Source of the DNA: Pantoea sp. AS-PWVM4
Lineage (GTDB): Bacteria; Pseudomonadota; Gammaproteobacteria; Enterobacterales; Enterobacteriaceae
NCBI RefSeq assembly: GCF_000468095.1
Contig: NZ_ASZC01000019.1
Coordinates: 1 to 64,000, forward strand
Length of the DNA: 64,000 nt
Direction of reading: 5' to 3'
The notes below the pieces were generated by a model. The model did not search any database, was not told the DNA's origin, and was given only the letters and a program-made list of their open reading frames with translations. Positions 1 through 9,520 of the stretch are shown here, piece by piece; position 1 is the stretch's first letter, and every line of letters begins with the position of its first letter. The translations under genes and the position numbers were made by a program.

Positions 1-279
1 ACCACCGAAGGCCGTAAAGTGCGCGTGGTTTCCATGCCGTCCACCGATGCGTTCGACAAACAGGATGCGGCTTACCGTGAATCTGTCCTGCCGAAAGCAG
101 TGGCTGCGCGTGTGGCGATCGAAGCGGGTATTGCCGATTACTGGTTCAAGTACACCGGCCTGAACGGTGCAATCGTCGGTATGACCAGCTTTGGTGAATC
201 AGCCCCGGCAGAGAAACTGTTCGAAGAGTTTGGTTTCACCGTTGCCAATGTAGTCGCAACCGCGAAATCGATTCTGTAA
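1..279 (+). CDS. tkt: Transketolase, C-terminal part (cut by left edge)
   Basis: This is the 3' end of a transketolase gene; the reading frame is open from base 1, so the gene starts outside the window. The enzyme moves two-carbon ketol units between sugar phosphates in the non-oxidative pentose phosphate pathway, using thiamine diphosphate. The visible 92 residues match the transketolase C-terminal domain, with the stretch around [14 protein letters not shown] and the closing [20 protein letters not shown]. TktA and TktB cannot be separated from this fragment. A talA gene lies about 1.3 kb away in convergent orientation; in E. coli talA and tktB are adjacent, which hints at tktB, but this is inference. 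An imperfect GC stem (about 285-306) follows the stop. Confidence 0.93.
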   Translation, partial: TTEGRKVRVVSMPSTDAFDKQDAAYRESVLPKAVAARVAIEAGIADYWFKYTGLNGAIVGMTSFGESAPAEKLFEEFGFTVANVVATAKSIL

Positions 280-443
280 TGCCTGTGGGCGGTCAGCTGG
301 CCGCCTGCCAGTTGCCTTCGGTGGAAATCAATCATATAGATTCAGAAAAAATAGCGAAAACCGGCAGTGAGCCAGCGGGGAAATTTTCTGATAAAGTCAA
401 ATTCCAACCGGAAAGATGTCACCATTCATGCCAGGGAGAAGGT

Positions 444-1430
444 ATGTCAGACAGGAAATCAAAGGGCGCGGAAAATGCCACGCCAACGCCGCATGACCTT
501 GCATTTAAGCAGTTCCTGACCCATCCCGATACGGCTCGAGATTTTATGCAGCTACATATTCCAATGGAGCTGCAGGCCATATGCGACTTCACGACCCTTA
601 AACTGGAGTCAGGCAGTTTTGTTGAGGAGAATCTTCGCCCGTACTTCAGTGATGTGCTCTACAGTCTGAAAACCACGGCTGGCAACGAGGGCTATATTCA
701 TGTCCTCATCGAACATCAGTCCACACCGGATAAACATATGGCGTTCAGGCTTCTGCGTTACTCGGTGGCCGCCATGCAACGCCATCTTGATGCGGGGCAT
801 AAAAAGTTGCCGCTGGTAATTCCGGTCTTATTTTACACCGGCAAGCGTAGCCCCTATCCATATTCAACACGGTGGCTGGATGAATTTGATGACCCGGTTC
901 TGGCTGTAAAGCTCTACAGTGGTGATTTCCCTCTGGTGGATGTGACAGTCATTCCTGATGATGAAATCATGGGCCATCGAAGTATGGCAGCCCTGACCCT
1001 GCTACAGAAACACATTCACCGACGGGACATGGCAGACCTGTTGGATAAACTGGCCACATTGCTTTTGACGGAACACATCACAGGACAGCAGCTTGTTTCG
1101 TTGATAAACTACCTTATTCAGGCCGGCGAAACTTCAGACGCAGAAGCCTTTGTACGCGACCTGGCACAGCGGATGCCGCAACATGAGGATGAACTGATGA
1201 CTATCGCACAACAGCTTGAACAGAAAGGCATCGAGAAAGGCATCGAAAAAGGCCTTGAGAAGGGCATTGAACAGGGTATTAAACTGGGCGAACAGCGCGG
1301 GATCGAGAAAGGGCGCAACCAGGCTAAACTTGAAGTTGCCAGCACCATGCTGCAAAACGGTATCGATCGCAATACTGTTATGAAAATGACCGGCCTGACT
1401 GAAGATGAGCTGGCCCAGATTCGCCATTGA
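444..1430 (+). CDS. Rpn-family recombination-promoting nuclease / putative transposase
   Basis: A 328-residue protein of the Rpn (transposase_31, PD-(D/E)XK-like) family, whose members are DNA endonucleases that raise recA-independent recombination in E. coli. The likely active residues are visible in the N-terminal domain: Asp70 (FSDVLY) and the Glu90-x-Gln92 pair (LIEHQS). Residues about 250-290 are a charged helical run of EKGIEKG-type repeats, typical of the family's C-terminal tail. The frame is open from 279, but the ATG at 444 is preferred because AGGGAGAAGG sits just upstream and family homology begins shortly after it. It lies alone between tkt and the convergent talA gene. No inverted ends or transposition scar were seen. 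Confidence 0.88.
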   Translation: MSDRKSKGAENATPTPHDLAFKQFLTHPDTARDFMQLHIPMELQAICDFTTLKLESGSFVEENLRPYFSDVLYSLKTTAGNEGYIHVLIEHQSTPDKHMAFRLLRYSVAAMQRHLDAGHKKLPLVIPVLFYTGKRSPYPYSTRWLDEFDDPVLAVKLYSGDFPLVDVTVIPDDEIMGHRSMAALTLLQKHIHRRDMADLLDKLATLLLTEHITGQQLVSLINYLIQAGETSDAEAFVRDLAQRMPQHEDELMTIAQQLEQKGIEKGIEKGLEKGIEQGIKLGEQRGIEKGRNQAKLEVASTMLQNGIDRNTVMKMTGLTEDELAQIRH

Positions 1431-1487
1431 TCATCTCTCTGTATGTTGTTCCTGCCGTTCCCTCTGCTCAGAGACAGCCTTCCTTCA

Positions 1488-1520
1488 GACACCGCCCCGA
1501 TTAATATTTTGGGCGGTGTC
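1488..1520. terminator. Hairpin between convergent rpn-like gene and talA
   Basis: Perfect 10-bp inverted repeat GACACCGCCC / GGGCGGTGTC around a 13-base loop. It sits between the convergent Rpn-like gene and talA and probably ends transcripts from one or both. No strong T-run follows on either strand, so intrinsic termination is inferred. Confidence 0.55.
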
Positions 1521-1533
1521 CCGAGCGAAAAGT

Positions 1534-2484
1534 TTAAAGATACTGCATCAGCAAACCTTCCAGACTATTCTGGTCCACCGCAAACAGGCGAATCCCTTCG
1601 GCGAGTTTTTCTACTGCCATCGCATCTTGATTGTGCGCCCAGTAAAATTCAGCTTCGGTGATGGCATCCGGTTTTGGTTGGCCGATTCCGTCCCAGGCCA
1701 GCGGGGCCGGGATGTTTGCCTCGCTCTGTTGCAGCTGTGCCAGCAGTTGCGGTGAAACGGTCAGGCGGTCGCAACCGTTCAGCGCCAGTACCTGTTGCGG
1801 CGTACGGAAGCTGGCCCCCATCACCACCGTCTGATAGTCGTGCATTTTGTAGAATTGATAGATTTTCCGCACCGACGCCACGCCAGGATCATTATCGATG
1901 GTAAACAACGTGTCCGGTTGGTTCTTTTTGTGCCAGTCATAAATACGGCCCACAAAAGGCGAAATCAGGAACACACCGGCATCAGCGCAGGCTCTGGCCT
2001 GGGCGAAGGAGAACAGCAACGTCAGATTGCACTTGATCCCCTCTTTTTCCAGCACTTCAGCCGCACGTATCCCTTGCCAGGTCGCAGCCAGTTTGATCAG
2101 GACGCGGTCTTTGGTGATGCCCCTCTCTTCATAAAGGGCAATCAGTTCCCGTGCCTTGTGAATGCTGGCATCGCAGGCAAACGAAAGCCGGGCATCAACC
2201 TCGGTTGAGATCCGTCCCGGAATGCTTTGCAAAATCAATGCGCCGATGCTGACCGCCAGATAATCGGCCACTGCGGAGGGGACTACGGCTTTGCCAGGCT
2301 GACGTGATTTCACTGCACTCACCGCCTCTTTGATCAGCTGTTGATATTGCGGCAACTGGGCGGCTTTATAAATTAATGAGGGATTGGTGGTCGCGTCTTC
2401 GGGTTGATACGCAATGATGCTGTCAATGTCGCCACTGTCAGCAACAATAATGGTGTGCTGCTTTAATTTCTCAAGCTGGTTCAT
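1534..2484 (-). CDS. talA: Transaldolase (TalA type)
   Basis: A full-length 316-residue transaldolase, equal in length to E. coli TalA. It transfers a dihydroxyacetone unit between sugar phosphates (sedoheptulose-7-P plus glyceraldehyde-3-P to erythrose-4-P plus fructose-6-P). The Schiff-base lysine is Lys131 in [12 protein letters not shown]; the N-terminal motif DATTNPSLI and the phosphate-binding region near FRTPQQVL are also present. It is the last gene of the minus-strand PTS module, 73 bp after the GatZ-like gene, with a strong hairpin in that gap. Its presence in a PTS operon suggests that the imported sugar feeds into the pentose phosphate pool. The ribosome-binding site is weak (GGGTTAAG). 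Confidence 0.95.
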   Translation of the reverse strand: MNQLEKLKQHTIIVADSGDIDSIIAYQPEDATTNPSLIYKAAQLPQYQQLIKEAVSAVKSRQPGKAVVPSAVADYLAVSIGALILQSIPGRISTEVDARLSFACDASIHKARELIALYEERGITKDRVLIKLAATWQGIRAAEVLEKEGIKCNLTLLFSFAQARACADAGVFLISPFVGRIYDWHKKNQPDTLFTIDNDPGVASVRKIYQFYKMHDYQTVVMGASFRTPQQVLALNGCDRLTVSPQLLAQLQQSEANIPAPLAWDGIGQPKPDAITEAEFYWAHNQDAMAVEKLAEGIRLFAVDQNSLEGLLMQYL

Positions 2485-2513
2485 AATCTTAACCCTGATA
2501 ATGATGGATGTGC

Positions 2514-2542
2514 ATAACAGGGAGCGCCGGGCTCCCTGTTAT
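2514..2542 (-). terminator. Intercistronic hairpin between gatZ-like gene and talA
   Basis: A 12-bp perfect inverted repeat, ATAACAGGGAGC / GCTCCCTGTTAT, with a 5-base loop lies between the GatZ-like gene and talA. It may be a partial terminator or an mRNA-stabilising stem that sets talA expression below the upstream genes. No T-run follows. Confidence 0.6.
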
Positions 2543-2557
2543 GACGTGATGAAAAGA

Positions 2558-3811
2558 TTATTTTGCTTGAGCGACGCGCGAGGTCAGGCCAGGCATATTG
2601 AAGCATTCCGCTTCGTTCTGGATCATGTCTTTAATTTTGTTCACGACATAACGTTCTGGCTCCACGCCAAATGCGCGCAGATTGGCAAACAGGGTTTTCA
2701 TCTCTTTCACCACCGGGGGCTTTTCATAATTATAATGGCCGCTGAGTTCAAGGATTTCTTTCAGTAACTCCGGCTCGTTGAAGATCTGCTCTTCAGACTT
2801 ATTCTTATGTTCGTCGGTCATCCATTTTTCCCATTTGTGGCTCAGTACACACTCGCGGGTCAGCACACTTTTCAGGTTAGACGCTGACTGGATAAGTCCT
2901 TTCGCGGCTAAATCTTTTTCGACTTCGGCCAGTTTGAGATAGGCACGGGTTTCAATGGTGCCATAAGCCGGGGCGACGTTCATGGCGGTGATCCCCAGAC
3001 CCGGATGTTTCAGCAAAATATCATCCGGCAGGTAGTCGCCATTATGTTCTTTCAACCCCACACCGTAGCGGGTACTGATTGCCGACAGTTCAGCGGATTG
3101 GGTGTCATTGAAGTGTCCGACATTTTTGGTCAGACGCGTCAGGGTGCCGGTTTGTCCAACGATAAACAGCGGTTGCGGTAACCCTTCGGCAGAGAGCCGT
3201 TTATTCAGTTCGATAATGAAACCTTCATAGGCGCTGATGTCAGTCAGGCCACCGTTGGTTTCTTCTGTTCCCACTTCATAGAAAAACTCTTTCAGGTTGT
3301 TGGCTTTACGGTAATCTTCGCAGAAGCGGATCAGTTCAACGGTACGGCTCAGCACCAGTTCGATATCGATAACTTTACCCACCACATACGGGTCTTTGGT
3401 CGGGTCGATATGCAACAGGTCAAACCCGGCATCCATATCGACCTGATAGGAACGACGTGCCAGCTTCATCGCTTCCGCTTCCGGAATATGATCCTTACGT
3501 TCTTTGTCACGCTGCCACGGGCCGCCGTGGTCCCGGCACAGGAAGTAGTCGCCATCAAAACCCACCTTCTCTGCCATGGCTTTGAGATCGGCGGCAAAGC
3601 GGAACTGGTCCCAGTTATTGACGTAACCGGCACCGAATTCATCGGCATCGACCTGATTACGGCTGGCAATAAACATCAATGGCAGGTCTTTTTCTTTGCC
3701 CAGTTCAAAACATGCCTGAATAAGGGCAGGTGACATCGGGCCTATACCCAGCATCGTTGATTTACCACCGTTGACGATATAATCGACGTACTGCTTCATG
3801 GTATTTTTCAT
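2558..3811 (-). CDS. GatZ/KbaZ-like protein (tagatose-bisphosphate aldolase non-catalytic subunit family)
   Basis: A 417-residue protein of the GatZ/KbaZ family (PF08013), matching the roughly 420-residue E. coli members. Classical GatZ and KbaZ stabilise the class II aldolases GatY and KbaY; from memory, other members of the family act alone as sugar-phosphate 4-epimerases. Recognisable stretches are GGKSTMLGIGPMSP, CRDHGGPWQRD, YEVGTEETNGG and LKEHNGDYLPDD. No GatY/KbaY partner lies in the window, so an enzymatic role, perhaps epimerising an imported ketose phosphate, is plausible but unproven. The start has a good AGGAG. It follows the IIC gene by 9 bp and precedes talA. Confidence 0.85.
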   Translation of the reverse strand: MKNTMKQYVDYIVNGGKSTMLGIGPMSPALIQACFELGKEKDLPLMFIASRNQVDADEFGAGYVNNWDQFRFAADLKAMAEKVGFDGDYFLCRDHGGPWQRDKERKDHIPEAEAMKLARRSYQVDMDAGFDLLHIDPTKDPYVVGKVIDIELVLSRTVELIRFCEDYRKANNLKEFFYEVGTEETNGGLTDISAYEGFIIELNKRLSAEGLPQPLFIVGQTGTLTRLTKNVGHFNDTQSAELSAISTRYGVGLKEHNGDYLPDDILLKHPGLGITAMNVAPAYGTIETRAYLKLAEVEKDLAAKGLIQSASNLKSVLTRECVLSHKWEKWMTDEHKNKSEEQIFNEPELLKEILELSGHYNYEKPPVVKEMKTLFANLRAFGVEPERYVVNKIKDMIQNEAECFNMPGLTSRVAQAK

Positions 3812-3820
3812 GACAACTCC

Positions 3821-4924
3821 TTAGGCTTTATTCATATCAGAAGTGATAGTTTTCTTGACGGTTTCGTTTTTAACCGCGTCGCTAATGTTGGGACGTAAAA
3901 TATGCAGACAGATAGCGGTGACAATGACGCCAATGGCCATATCGATGACGTACCAGATTGCGCCTTTATTTACGCCAGCAATGGCAATTAATCCGCCATG
4001 CGGCACCATGGATTCAACGCCGTGAATCATCGCCAGACCGGCACCGACGGCGCTGCCGATAATAATGGAGGGGAGTACGGTTTTAAGGTTTTTAACTGCA
4101 AAGGGAATGGCGCCTTCGGTAATCCCGATTAACCCCATAAAGGCGGCAGAGGTGCCCATACGTTTCTCATCTTCGGCCCATTTATTGCGGGAAATAAAGG
4201 TTGAAAGCGCAATACCCAGCGGCGGAATAGCACAGGCGATACGATAGGCACCGTTCGGGCCATAAATCCCCTCTGCCATTAATGCCAGGGTAAATGCCGT
4301 GGCGGTTTTATTTACCGGTCCACCCATATCAAAGGCAGCCATTGCCCCGAGGATCAGACCCAATACCAGGCCGCTGCCCCCCTGCATATTTGACAGCATC
4401 GACACCAGCCACTTCATTGCCATCCCGATGGGGCCAATCAGCACGTACAAATAAAGCATGCCGACCAGGCAGGAGGTGACGATAGGAATGATCAGGATCG
4501 GCATCACCGGCATCAGTACTTTGCCGACTTTCCAGGTCTTCACCCATTTAGCGACGTAACCACTCAGGATACCGAGCAGCATCGCGCCAAGAAAACCGGT
4601 CACCACATGAGCTTCTCCCAGCGGTGTGGCAGCCATAAACCCGGTGACTAAACCCGGTGTCAGACCGGGTTTACCGGCAAGGGAGTAGGCAATATAGGCG
4701 GCAAGTACCGGGATCATCATGCCGAGCCCCGCACTGCCGATCGCCCCTAAATTCAATAAAAACGGATTGGTGACGACAATCCCTTTACCGGGCGTGGGCT
4801 CACCCCCCACCAGAGAGAGCGCCAGGCAGATCCCGCCCACCACCACCACTGGCATCATGTATGACACACCGGTACTGAAGGCTTTGACTAAATCATCCTT
4901 AATGGTTTTCATCTTATCCGACAT
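3821..4924 (-). CDS. Fructose-like PTS permease IIC component (module A)
   Basis: An integral membrane sugar channel of the PTS fructose family, about 367 residues and close to E. coli FrwC (359). It is hydrophobic throughout, with family motifs DMGGPVNKTA and GITEGAIPF, which belong to the substrate-binding region of fructose-type IIC. The start at 4924 has GGGAGGAATAAAC upstream; a longer frame to 4957 lacks such a site. It should work with the IIB encoded upstream and the HPr-EI-IIA fusion to import and phosphorylate a ketose or related sugar. The substrate cannot be read from sequence. Confidence 0.92.
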   Translation of the reverse strand: MSDKMKTIKDDLVKAFSTGVSYMMPVVVVGGICLALSLVGGEPTPGKGIVVTNPFLLNLGAIGSAGLGMMIPVLAAYIAYSLAGKPGLTPGLVTGFMAATPLGEAHVVTGFLGAMLLGILSGYVAKWVKTWKVGKVLMPVMPILIIPIVTSCLVGMLYLYVLIGPIGMAMKWLVSMLSNMQGGSGLVLGLILGAMAAFDMGGPVNKTATAFTLALMAEGIYGPNGAYRIACAIPPLGIALSTFISRNKWAEDEKRMGTSAAFMGLIGITEGAIPFAVKNLKTVLPSIIIGSAVGAGLAMIHGVESMVPHGGLIAIAGVNKGAIWYVIDMAIGVIVTAICLHILRPNISDAVKNETVKKTITSDMNKA

Positions 4925-5098
4925 GTTTATTCCTCCCGAACGCCCTGTTTTCCACAATCGGTGCGCTGACTTAGCGCGTGTTTATCCGCAGGCAGAATGG
5001 CCCGTTTGCAGAAATACGGCGTTCACAGAAATCTATGAGATGTTGTATTACACGATTATTTCGTCGTTAAAATAAACGGGGTCTATTTTATTCAGACG

Positions 5099-5419
5099 TT
5101 ATTGTGTCAATTTTTCGGCTTTATCAATGATCGCAGCCGGATTACGAATCACCTCAGCCGGATTCAATGAAATAATACGCCCGGCGTCCTCTTTTTCTTC
5201 AAAACGCTCGACGCCTTCAATACCAATCGCCACTGCCAGAATGACCACATCCGCGTCAGCAATTTCATCTTCACTTAATTCGTTTTCAATTCCCATGCCG
5301 CCTTGCGTCTCGACTTTGACGTCATAACCTCTTTTTTTACACTCCTGCTCAATCGCTTCCTGCGCCATATAGGTATGTGCAATACCGGTAATACATGCTG
5401 CGACTCCGACGATTTTCAT
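5099..5419 (-). CDS. Fructose-like PTS IIB component (module A)
   Basis: A 106-residue stand-alone IIB protein of the fructose PTS family, similar in size to FrwB and FryB. The phosphoryl-accepting cysteine is Cys9 in VAACITGIAHTYMAQ. It takes phosphate from the IIA domain of the fusion encoded upstream and passes it to sugar bound by IIC. A clear AGGAG lies upstream of the ATG. The 174-bp gap to the IIC gene is longer than usual within a PTS operon and could hold a processing site. Confidence 0.93.
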   Translation of the reverse strand: MKIVGVAACITGIAHTYMAQEAIEQECKKRGYDVKVETQGGMGIENELSEDEIADADVVILAVAIGIEGVERFEEKEDAGRIISLNPAEVIRNPAAIIDKAEKLTQ

Positions 5420-5478
5420 GATTAACTCCTGGCTATGCTTCTTTGGCTGTTTATTAAAATATTGATCTGACCTTGAAT

Positions 5479-7989
5479 TTATACGTCTAATGTTCTGGTC
5501 ATCAGGTTGTAGAGTAGGGTGACGTTATCGGCATTCTTTATTGCATCGCGGAACTCCTCTTTCATTAATGTTCTGGCAAGAATGGAGAAATATTTCATAT
5601 GTTGTTGGGGATCGGCAGATTTGTTGACCGTCAGCATAAAGACGGTAGCCACTTCCTGGTCTCCCCAAAGAATGGGTTTCGCAAGTGTTGCCATGCTGAT
5701 GGTGGAGTAGCCAATATGATCGGATTTGGTATGCGGGATGGCGAAACCATAGCCAACGGCAGTGGAGAAGGAATCTTCCCGCGCCCAGATATCGTCACAT
5801 AACTGTTCCCGGTTATCGGTGCGATGGTGCAGCCAGAGGTTATCGGTCATCTTTTTAATGACTTCGTTTTTATCGCTGGCCTCAAGACCGCACAGGATAA
5901 ATTCGGGTGCCAGCAACGGTCGGGTGCTGACCGCTTTGACATCCGGCGTTTGCAAGGAGGCTTTGACTGCCGCTGAACGTTTAAGCTGCACCGTCTGCCG
6001 GGCTAACTGCTGGCATTTGGTGAAATTCAATTCGCGTAGTGCATGCTTGACGCCAGGAATGGCGGTGCTGCTCATACTGAGTTCGTCAAAGCCCATACCG
6101 GTGAATAACGGCAGGAAGTCCGGGCTGGCCCCCAGTTCGCCACAGATGCCGATCCACTTGCCTGCGCGATGTACTTCCTGCGCCGCGAATTGCATAGCCC
6201 GTATAAATGAGGGCGCATAGTTGTCATAAACCTCTGCGACCTGACGATTGCCACGGTCGGCGGCAAAAAAGTATTGCGTCAGGTCATTGCTGCCCACACT
6301 AAAAAAGTCAGCATGTTCAGCGATTTCCGGGATGGCGAAGATGACGGAAGGCACCTCCAACATCACGCCCAGCTCAATACCCGCGTTATACGCCAGCCCT
6401 GCGTGATTCATCTCCTGCATAACGCCTGCCAGTACCTCACGACACCAGATCACCTCCTCGACGTTCGAGATCATTGGAATCATGATTTTGGCGTTGCCGT
6501 GCGCCGAGGCGGTCAGAATCGCTTGCAACTGCATGGCGAATAAATCCTGATAGCGCCGATAGGTACGGACTGCACGAAAGCCCAGGAACGGGTTTTCCTC
6601 GTCGCCGATACTGAGGTAGTCCACCGGTTTATCGCCGCCGATATCGAAGGTGCGAAAGATTACCGGCTTGTTTTCTGCGCGAATGGCGACCTGGGTATAG
6701 AGTTCTGCCAGTTCGGCATAATCAGGCGGTGTTTCCCGGTCCATAAATGACATTTCGGTACGAAACAGGCCGATGCCTTCGGCACCGTTGTCAAACGCCG
6801 CGTTAGCTTCTGCCAGACTGGCGATATTGGCGGCAATCTCCACCCGGTGCCCGTCGGCGCTAGTGGCGGTTTGGTTGACCGTCGCCAGCATCTGTTGCTG
6901 CATCTTCTGCTGAACGGACATTTCATGATGGTAATAGCGCAGCACGCGCGCATCAGGCGCAGTAATTAAGATGCCGGGGTTACCGTCAATAATAATGTCC
7001 TGCTGTGCGTCAAGACGTAGTGCGTGAAAATCAATATCCGTTAAGGTTGGAATACCCAACGAACGCGCCAGGATTGCGGTGTGTGATGTTTTTCCCGTGG
7101 AGGATAACACCAGACCGGCCAGCCAACGTTTGTCGATGCTGAGAAATTTACTCGGTGTCAGGTTGTCGGCTAAAATTATTGACGGTTGTTGTAAATTGAG
7201 GTTGTTTTTCGGCAAGACATCATCACCATACAGGGTGACTAACAATTGGCTGGTAATATCAAAGACGTCGAGGGTTCTTTCTTTGATGTATTTACTGGCT
7301 GACCGGTTGAGCACGTCACAAAAATCCATAGCAGATAAAATAATGGCCTGCCAACCATTTTTACCCCTGTCGATATAATTTATGATGGCATTTTGAAAGC
7401 TGATATCTGTCATTATCGATAAATGAGCCTGGACAATATCGTGCTCAACGCCAGATTTGCTTTCCAGTGCAGAGATTTTTTCATTTTTCAGGATTTCGAT
7501 ACCTTCAATGACGGCATTTTTTTCCTGTTGCAGCGGATATTTCTGCGTTGGGCTGCGCGTCAGCATCTCAGCAAAAGAAAGGCTGCGAACCACCACCGGT
7601 TTGGCGATCGCCACGCCGCCACTGATGCGTGAACCCTGAATAAAATTGAGCTGTGTTTCTCGCAGTGAGCGTGGAAAATAGCCCGCTGGTGCGGTGCTTT
7701 CCTCGGTCGGTGACACCTCAAATTCAGGCAGTTTTTTCAGTAAGGCAGATAACTGATTTGCCGCAGCCAGGGCATCCTCTCCGCTAATGGTAATGGCGCA
7801 GATGTCATTGAATAAGGTATCGGTGCCGACCAATGACAAGGCACTTTTCGCATTTCCTTCAAGACCAGTACGGCTATTTTTCCAGCACACGTTGGATTGA
7901 AAAGAATTACAAAGACGCTCGATGTGCCCCGCCGGTCTGGCATGAATTCCCTCGCTGAGATCACATTGATAGCTTATTAATTCTGACAT
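5479..7989 (-). CDS. HPr-EI-IIA multiphosphoryl transfer protein (FrwA/FryA-like, complete)
   Basis: An 836-residue fusion carrying the soluble phosphorelay of a sugar PTS, like E. coli FrwA (PtsA) and FryA. In order: an HPr domain (about 1-90) with His16 in GIHARPAGH; an enzyme I N-domain with His303 in TGKTSHTAILAR; an enzyme I C-domain (about 380-660) with the PEP-binding GLFRTE region and Cys616 in GICGELG; and a fructose-type IIA domain (about 690-836) with His753 in GFAIPHTKSD. All four phosphorelay and catalytic residues are intact, so it can draw phosphate from PEP itself. The start at 7989 is chosen because GGGAG precedes it and HPr homology begins there; the frame is open to 8115. 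It is the first gene of module A. Confidence 0.94.
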   Translation of the reverse strand: MSELISYQCDLSEGIHARPAGHIERLCNSFQSNVCWKNSRTGLEGNAKSALSLVGTDTLFNDICAITISGEDALAAANQLSALLKKLPEFEVSPTEESTAPAGYFPRSLRETQLNFIQGSRISGGVAIAKPVVVRSLSFAEMLTRSPTQKYPLQQEKNAVIEGIEILKNEKISALESKSGVEHDIVQAHLSIMTDISFQNAIINYIDRGKNGWQAIILSAMDFCDVLNRSASKYIKERTLDVFDITSQLLVTLYGDDVLPKNNLNLQQPSIILADNLTPSKFLSIDKRWLAGLVLSSTGKTSHTAILARSLGIPTLTDIDFHALRLDAQQDIIIDGNPGILITAPDARVLRYYHHEMSVQQKMQQQMLATVNQTATSADGHRVEIAANIASLAEANAAFDNGAEGIGLFRTEMSFMDRETPPDYAELAELYTQVAIRAENKPVIFRTFDIGGDKPVDYLSIGDEENPFLGFRAVRTYRRYQDLFAMQLQAILTASAHGNAKIMIPMISNVEEVIWCREVLAGVMQEMNHAGLAYNAGIELGVMLEVPSVIFAIPEIAEHADFFSVGSNDLTQYFFAADRGNRQVAEVYDNYAPSFIRAMQFAAQEVHRAGKWIGICGELGASPDFLPLFTGMGFDELSMSSTAIPGVKHALRELNFTKCQQLARQTVQLKRSAAVKASLQTPDVKAVSTRPLLAPEFILCGLEASDKNEVIKKMTDNLWLHHRTDNREQLCDDIWAREDSFSTAVGYGFAIPHTKSDHIGYSTISMATLAKPILWGDQEVATVFMLTVNKSADPQQHMKYFSILARTLMKEEFRDAIKNADNVTLLYNLMTRTLDV

Positions 7990-8140
7990 AACCACTCCCA
8001 ATAAATCTTTAAGGTAGATGCTGATAATTTTTTCTGGCCAGGCGCGCAATTCCGTACTTGATGATTTATATCCTTCCGTTTTCATCGAGGTCTTTGAATA
8101 GAAAAAAAGTGTCATTTACTTAAAAAAAGCACTCTGATTA

Positions 8141-8166
8141 ATCATTTGTGAGCATGATCATAAATT
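8141..8166 (-). promoter_or_regulatory. CRP-like site upstream of PTS module A
   Basis: TGTGA-gcatga-TCATA at 8147-8162 matches the CRP consensus TGTGA-N6-TCACA in nine of ten conserved bases. It is centred about 165 bp upstream of the fusion-protein start, and the same half-sites occur ahead of module B. cAMP-CRP control would fit a sugar operon; this is inference from the motif. Confidence 0.5.
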
Positions 8167-8262
8167 AATTAATTGCGTAGGCGGTGTGACAAAATTGCTA
8201 CTGAATGATCATTTTTACCCTTTATTTTTACCCTCCAGAGGTAGCTTAATGTTGGTACTGTG

Positions 8263-8319
8263 CGTAGCGGCGCGATTTATCGCACTTTTTAAATACGCGC
8301 AATAAATCGCGCCGCTACG
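8263..8319. repeat. Dispersed palindromic repeat, full copy 1
   Basis: A 57-bp imperfect palindrome whose arms read CGTAGCGGCGCGATTTATCG and its complement. It lies between the divergent PTS module A and ycdX. Three other full copies and two half copies occur in the window (see 25024, 23958, 44947, 50624, 56683), all between genes. It looks like a REP/MITE-type element with no coding capacity. Confidence 0.85.
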
Positions 8320-8384
8320 AAATTATGCAGGATTAATCAGAAAGAAATTATTGCGTGAGAGTTCTGACAATAAAAGGAAGGGTG

Positions 8385-9134
8385 ATGTACAACGTTGATC
8401 TTCATATGCATACCGTAGCCAGCACCCACGCTTACAGCACGGTGCATGATTATATTGCTGCCGCCACGCGCAAAAATCTTAAATTAATCGCCATCACGGA
8501 CCACGGACCGGAAATGGTCGATGCTCCTCATGCTTTTCACTTCAGCAACATGCGTATTCTGCCGCGGGTGGTCGATGGGGTGGGGATTTTGCGCGGTATT
8601 GAGGCGAACATCAAAGCGGGCGGTGAGACGGATTGCAGCGAGAAAATGCGCGCAGCGCTGGACCTGATCATTGCCGGGTTTCACAAACAGGTGTTCGCAC
8701 CGGCGGATATTGTGACCCATACCGATGCGCTGATCGCGGCGATGACCAGCGGTAAGGTGCATATCATCAGCCACCCGGGCAATCCCGAATACCCCATTGA
8801 TATCCCGGCGGTGGTCGAAGCGGCGAAAGCCTGTAATGTGGCCCTCGAGGTTAATAACGCCTCGTTTGTCCATTCCCGACGTGGCAGTGAAGGCAATTGC
8901 CGCAAGATTGTCGCTGCTGTGCGCGACAGCGGGGGGCTGATCTCCCTCGGCACTGACTCTCACTCCGCCTTTACGCTGGGCGACTTCAGTGCCTGCCTGC
9001 CGTTGCTGCAACAGGCGGATTTTCCTGCCGACAGGATTCTGAATGCTTCGCCGTGGCGCGTCCTTGCGTTTCTTGAGCGGCACGGCGGGGAAAGAATCGA
9101 GGAAATTTATGCGGCGTTGAATGCGGCAGGCTAG
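8385..9134 (+). CDS. ycdX: PHP-domain phosphatase, YcdX-like
   Basis: A 249-residue PHP-family metal-dependent phosphatase close to E. coli YcdX (245). Metal ligands are visible in [32 protein letters not shown] and LGTDSH. The start at 8385 follows AAGGAAGGGTG; the frame is open further upstream to 8355. It is transcribed divergently from PTS module A and convergently with module B, and its stop overlaps the end of the module B IIB gene by 4 bp. Family members hydrolyse phosphate esters; a role in dephosphorylating a sugar phosphate made by the flanking PTS modules is possible but not shown. Confidence 0.87.
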   Translation: MYNVDLHMHTVASTHAYSTVHDYIAAATRKNLKLIAITDHGPEMVDAPHAFHFSNMRILPRVVDGVGILRGIEANIKAGGETDCSEKMRAALDLIIAGFHKQVFAPADIVTHTDALIAAMTSGKVHIISHPGNPEYPIDIPAVVEAAKACNVALEVNNASFVHSRRGSEGNCRKIVAAVRDSGGLISLGTDSHSAFTLGDFSACLPLLQQADFPADRILNASPWRVLAFLERHGGERIEEIYAALNAAG

Positions 9135-9520
9135 AGGTCGATGACGTTGCCTCTGGGCAGGCTCAGTGACTTGCGAATCGCGGAAATCACTTCCGTCGGC
9201 CGCAGCAGCAGGGAGTTAATGCAGATGTTCAGCACCCGACAGCCTTCGAAGCGCAATGGCTGATCGATAGTGATATCAGAGGCGATGATCACCAGGTCAG
9301 CATCGAGGATATTTTTCCCGCTAATCTGATTTTTCAACCCCAGTACGCCCTGAGTCTCGATTTTGATTGAGAAATTATAGGTTTTCGCCAGCTTTTCCAG
9401 TTGTTCGGCTGCCATATAAGTATGGGCCACACCGGTGGCACAGGCGGTAACCGCCACGATATACAGGTTACGTTCGCTGGAGAAGGGGTGTACTTCGTCT
9501 TTTGCTGCTCGGCTCATCAT
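9131..9520 (-). CDS. Fructose-like PTS IIB component (module B, FrwD-like)
   Basis: A 129-residue IIB protein with the phosphocysteine Cys27 in [16 protein letters not shown]. About 18 extra residues precede the domain compared with the module A IIB. The gene overlaps the AraC-type regulator by 4 bp, so the two are translationally coupled. In E. coli the IIB-like frwD gene lies next to the AraC-family gene yijO, and the same pairing is seen here. Its 3' end overlaps the convergent ycdX stop by 4 bp. Confidence 0.88.
   Translation of the reverse strand: MMSRAAKDEVHPFSSERNLYIVAVTACATGVAHTYMAAEQLEKLAKTYNFSIKIETQGVLGLKNQISGKNILDADLVIIASDITIDQPLRFEGCRVLNICINSLLLRPTEVISAIRKSLSLPRGNVIDL

Noticed and set aside
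1200..1330. Short DNA repeats that could suggest a CRISPR or tandem array
   Set aside because: The repeats are in-frame codons of the EKGIEKG protein tail, without unique spacers.
1118..1492. Minus-strand open frame opposite the Rpn-like gene
   Set aside because: It is rich in Ser, Pro and Cys and mirrors the EKGIEKG repeat DNA; the plus-strand frame has clear family homology and a ribosome-binding site.
8484..9083. 199-codon minus-strand frame across ycdX
   Set aside because: No recognisable protein and it lies wholly inside a well-supported gene on the other strand.
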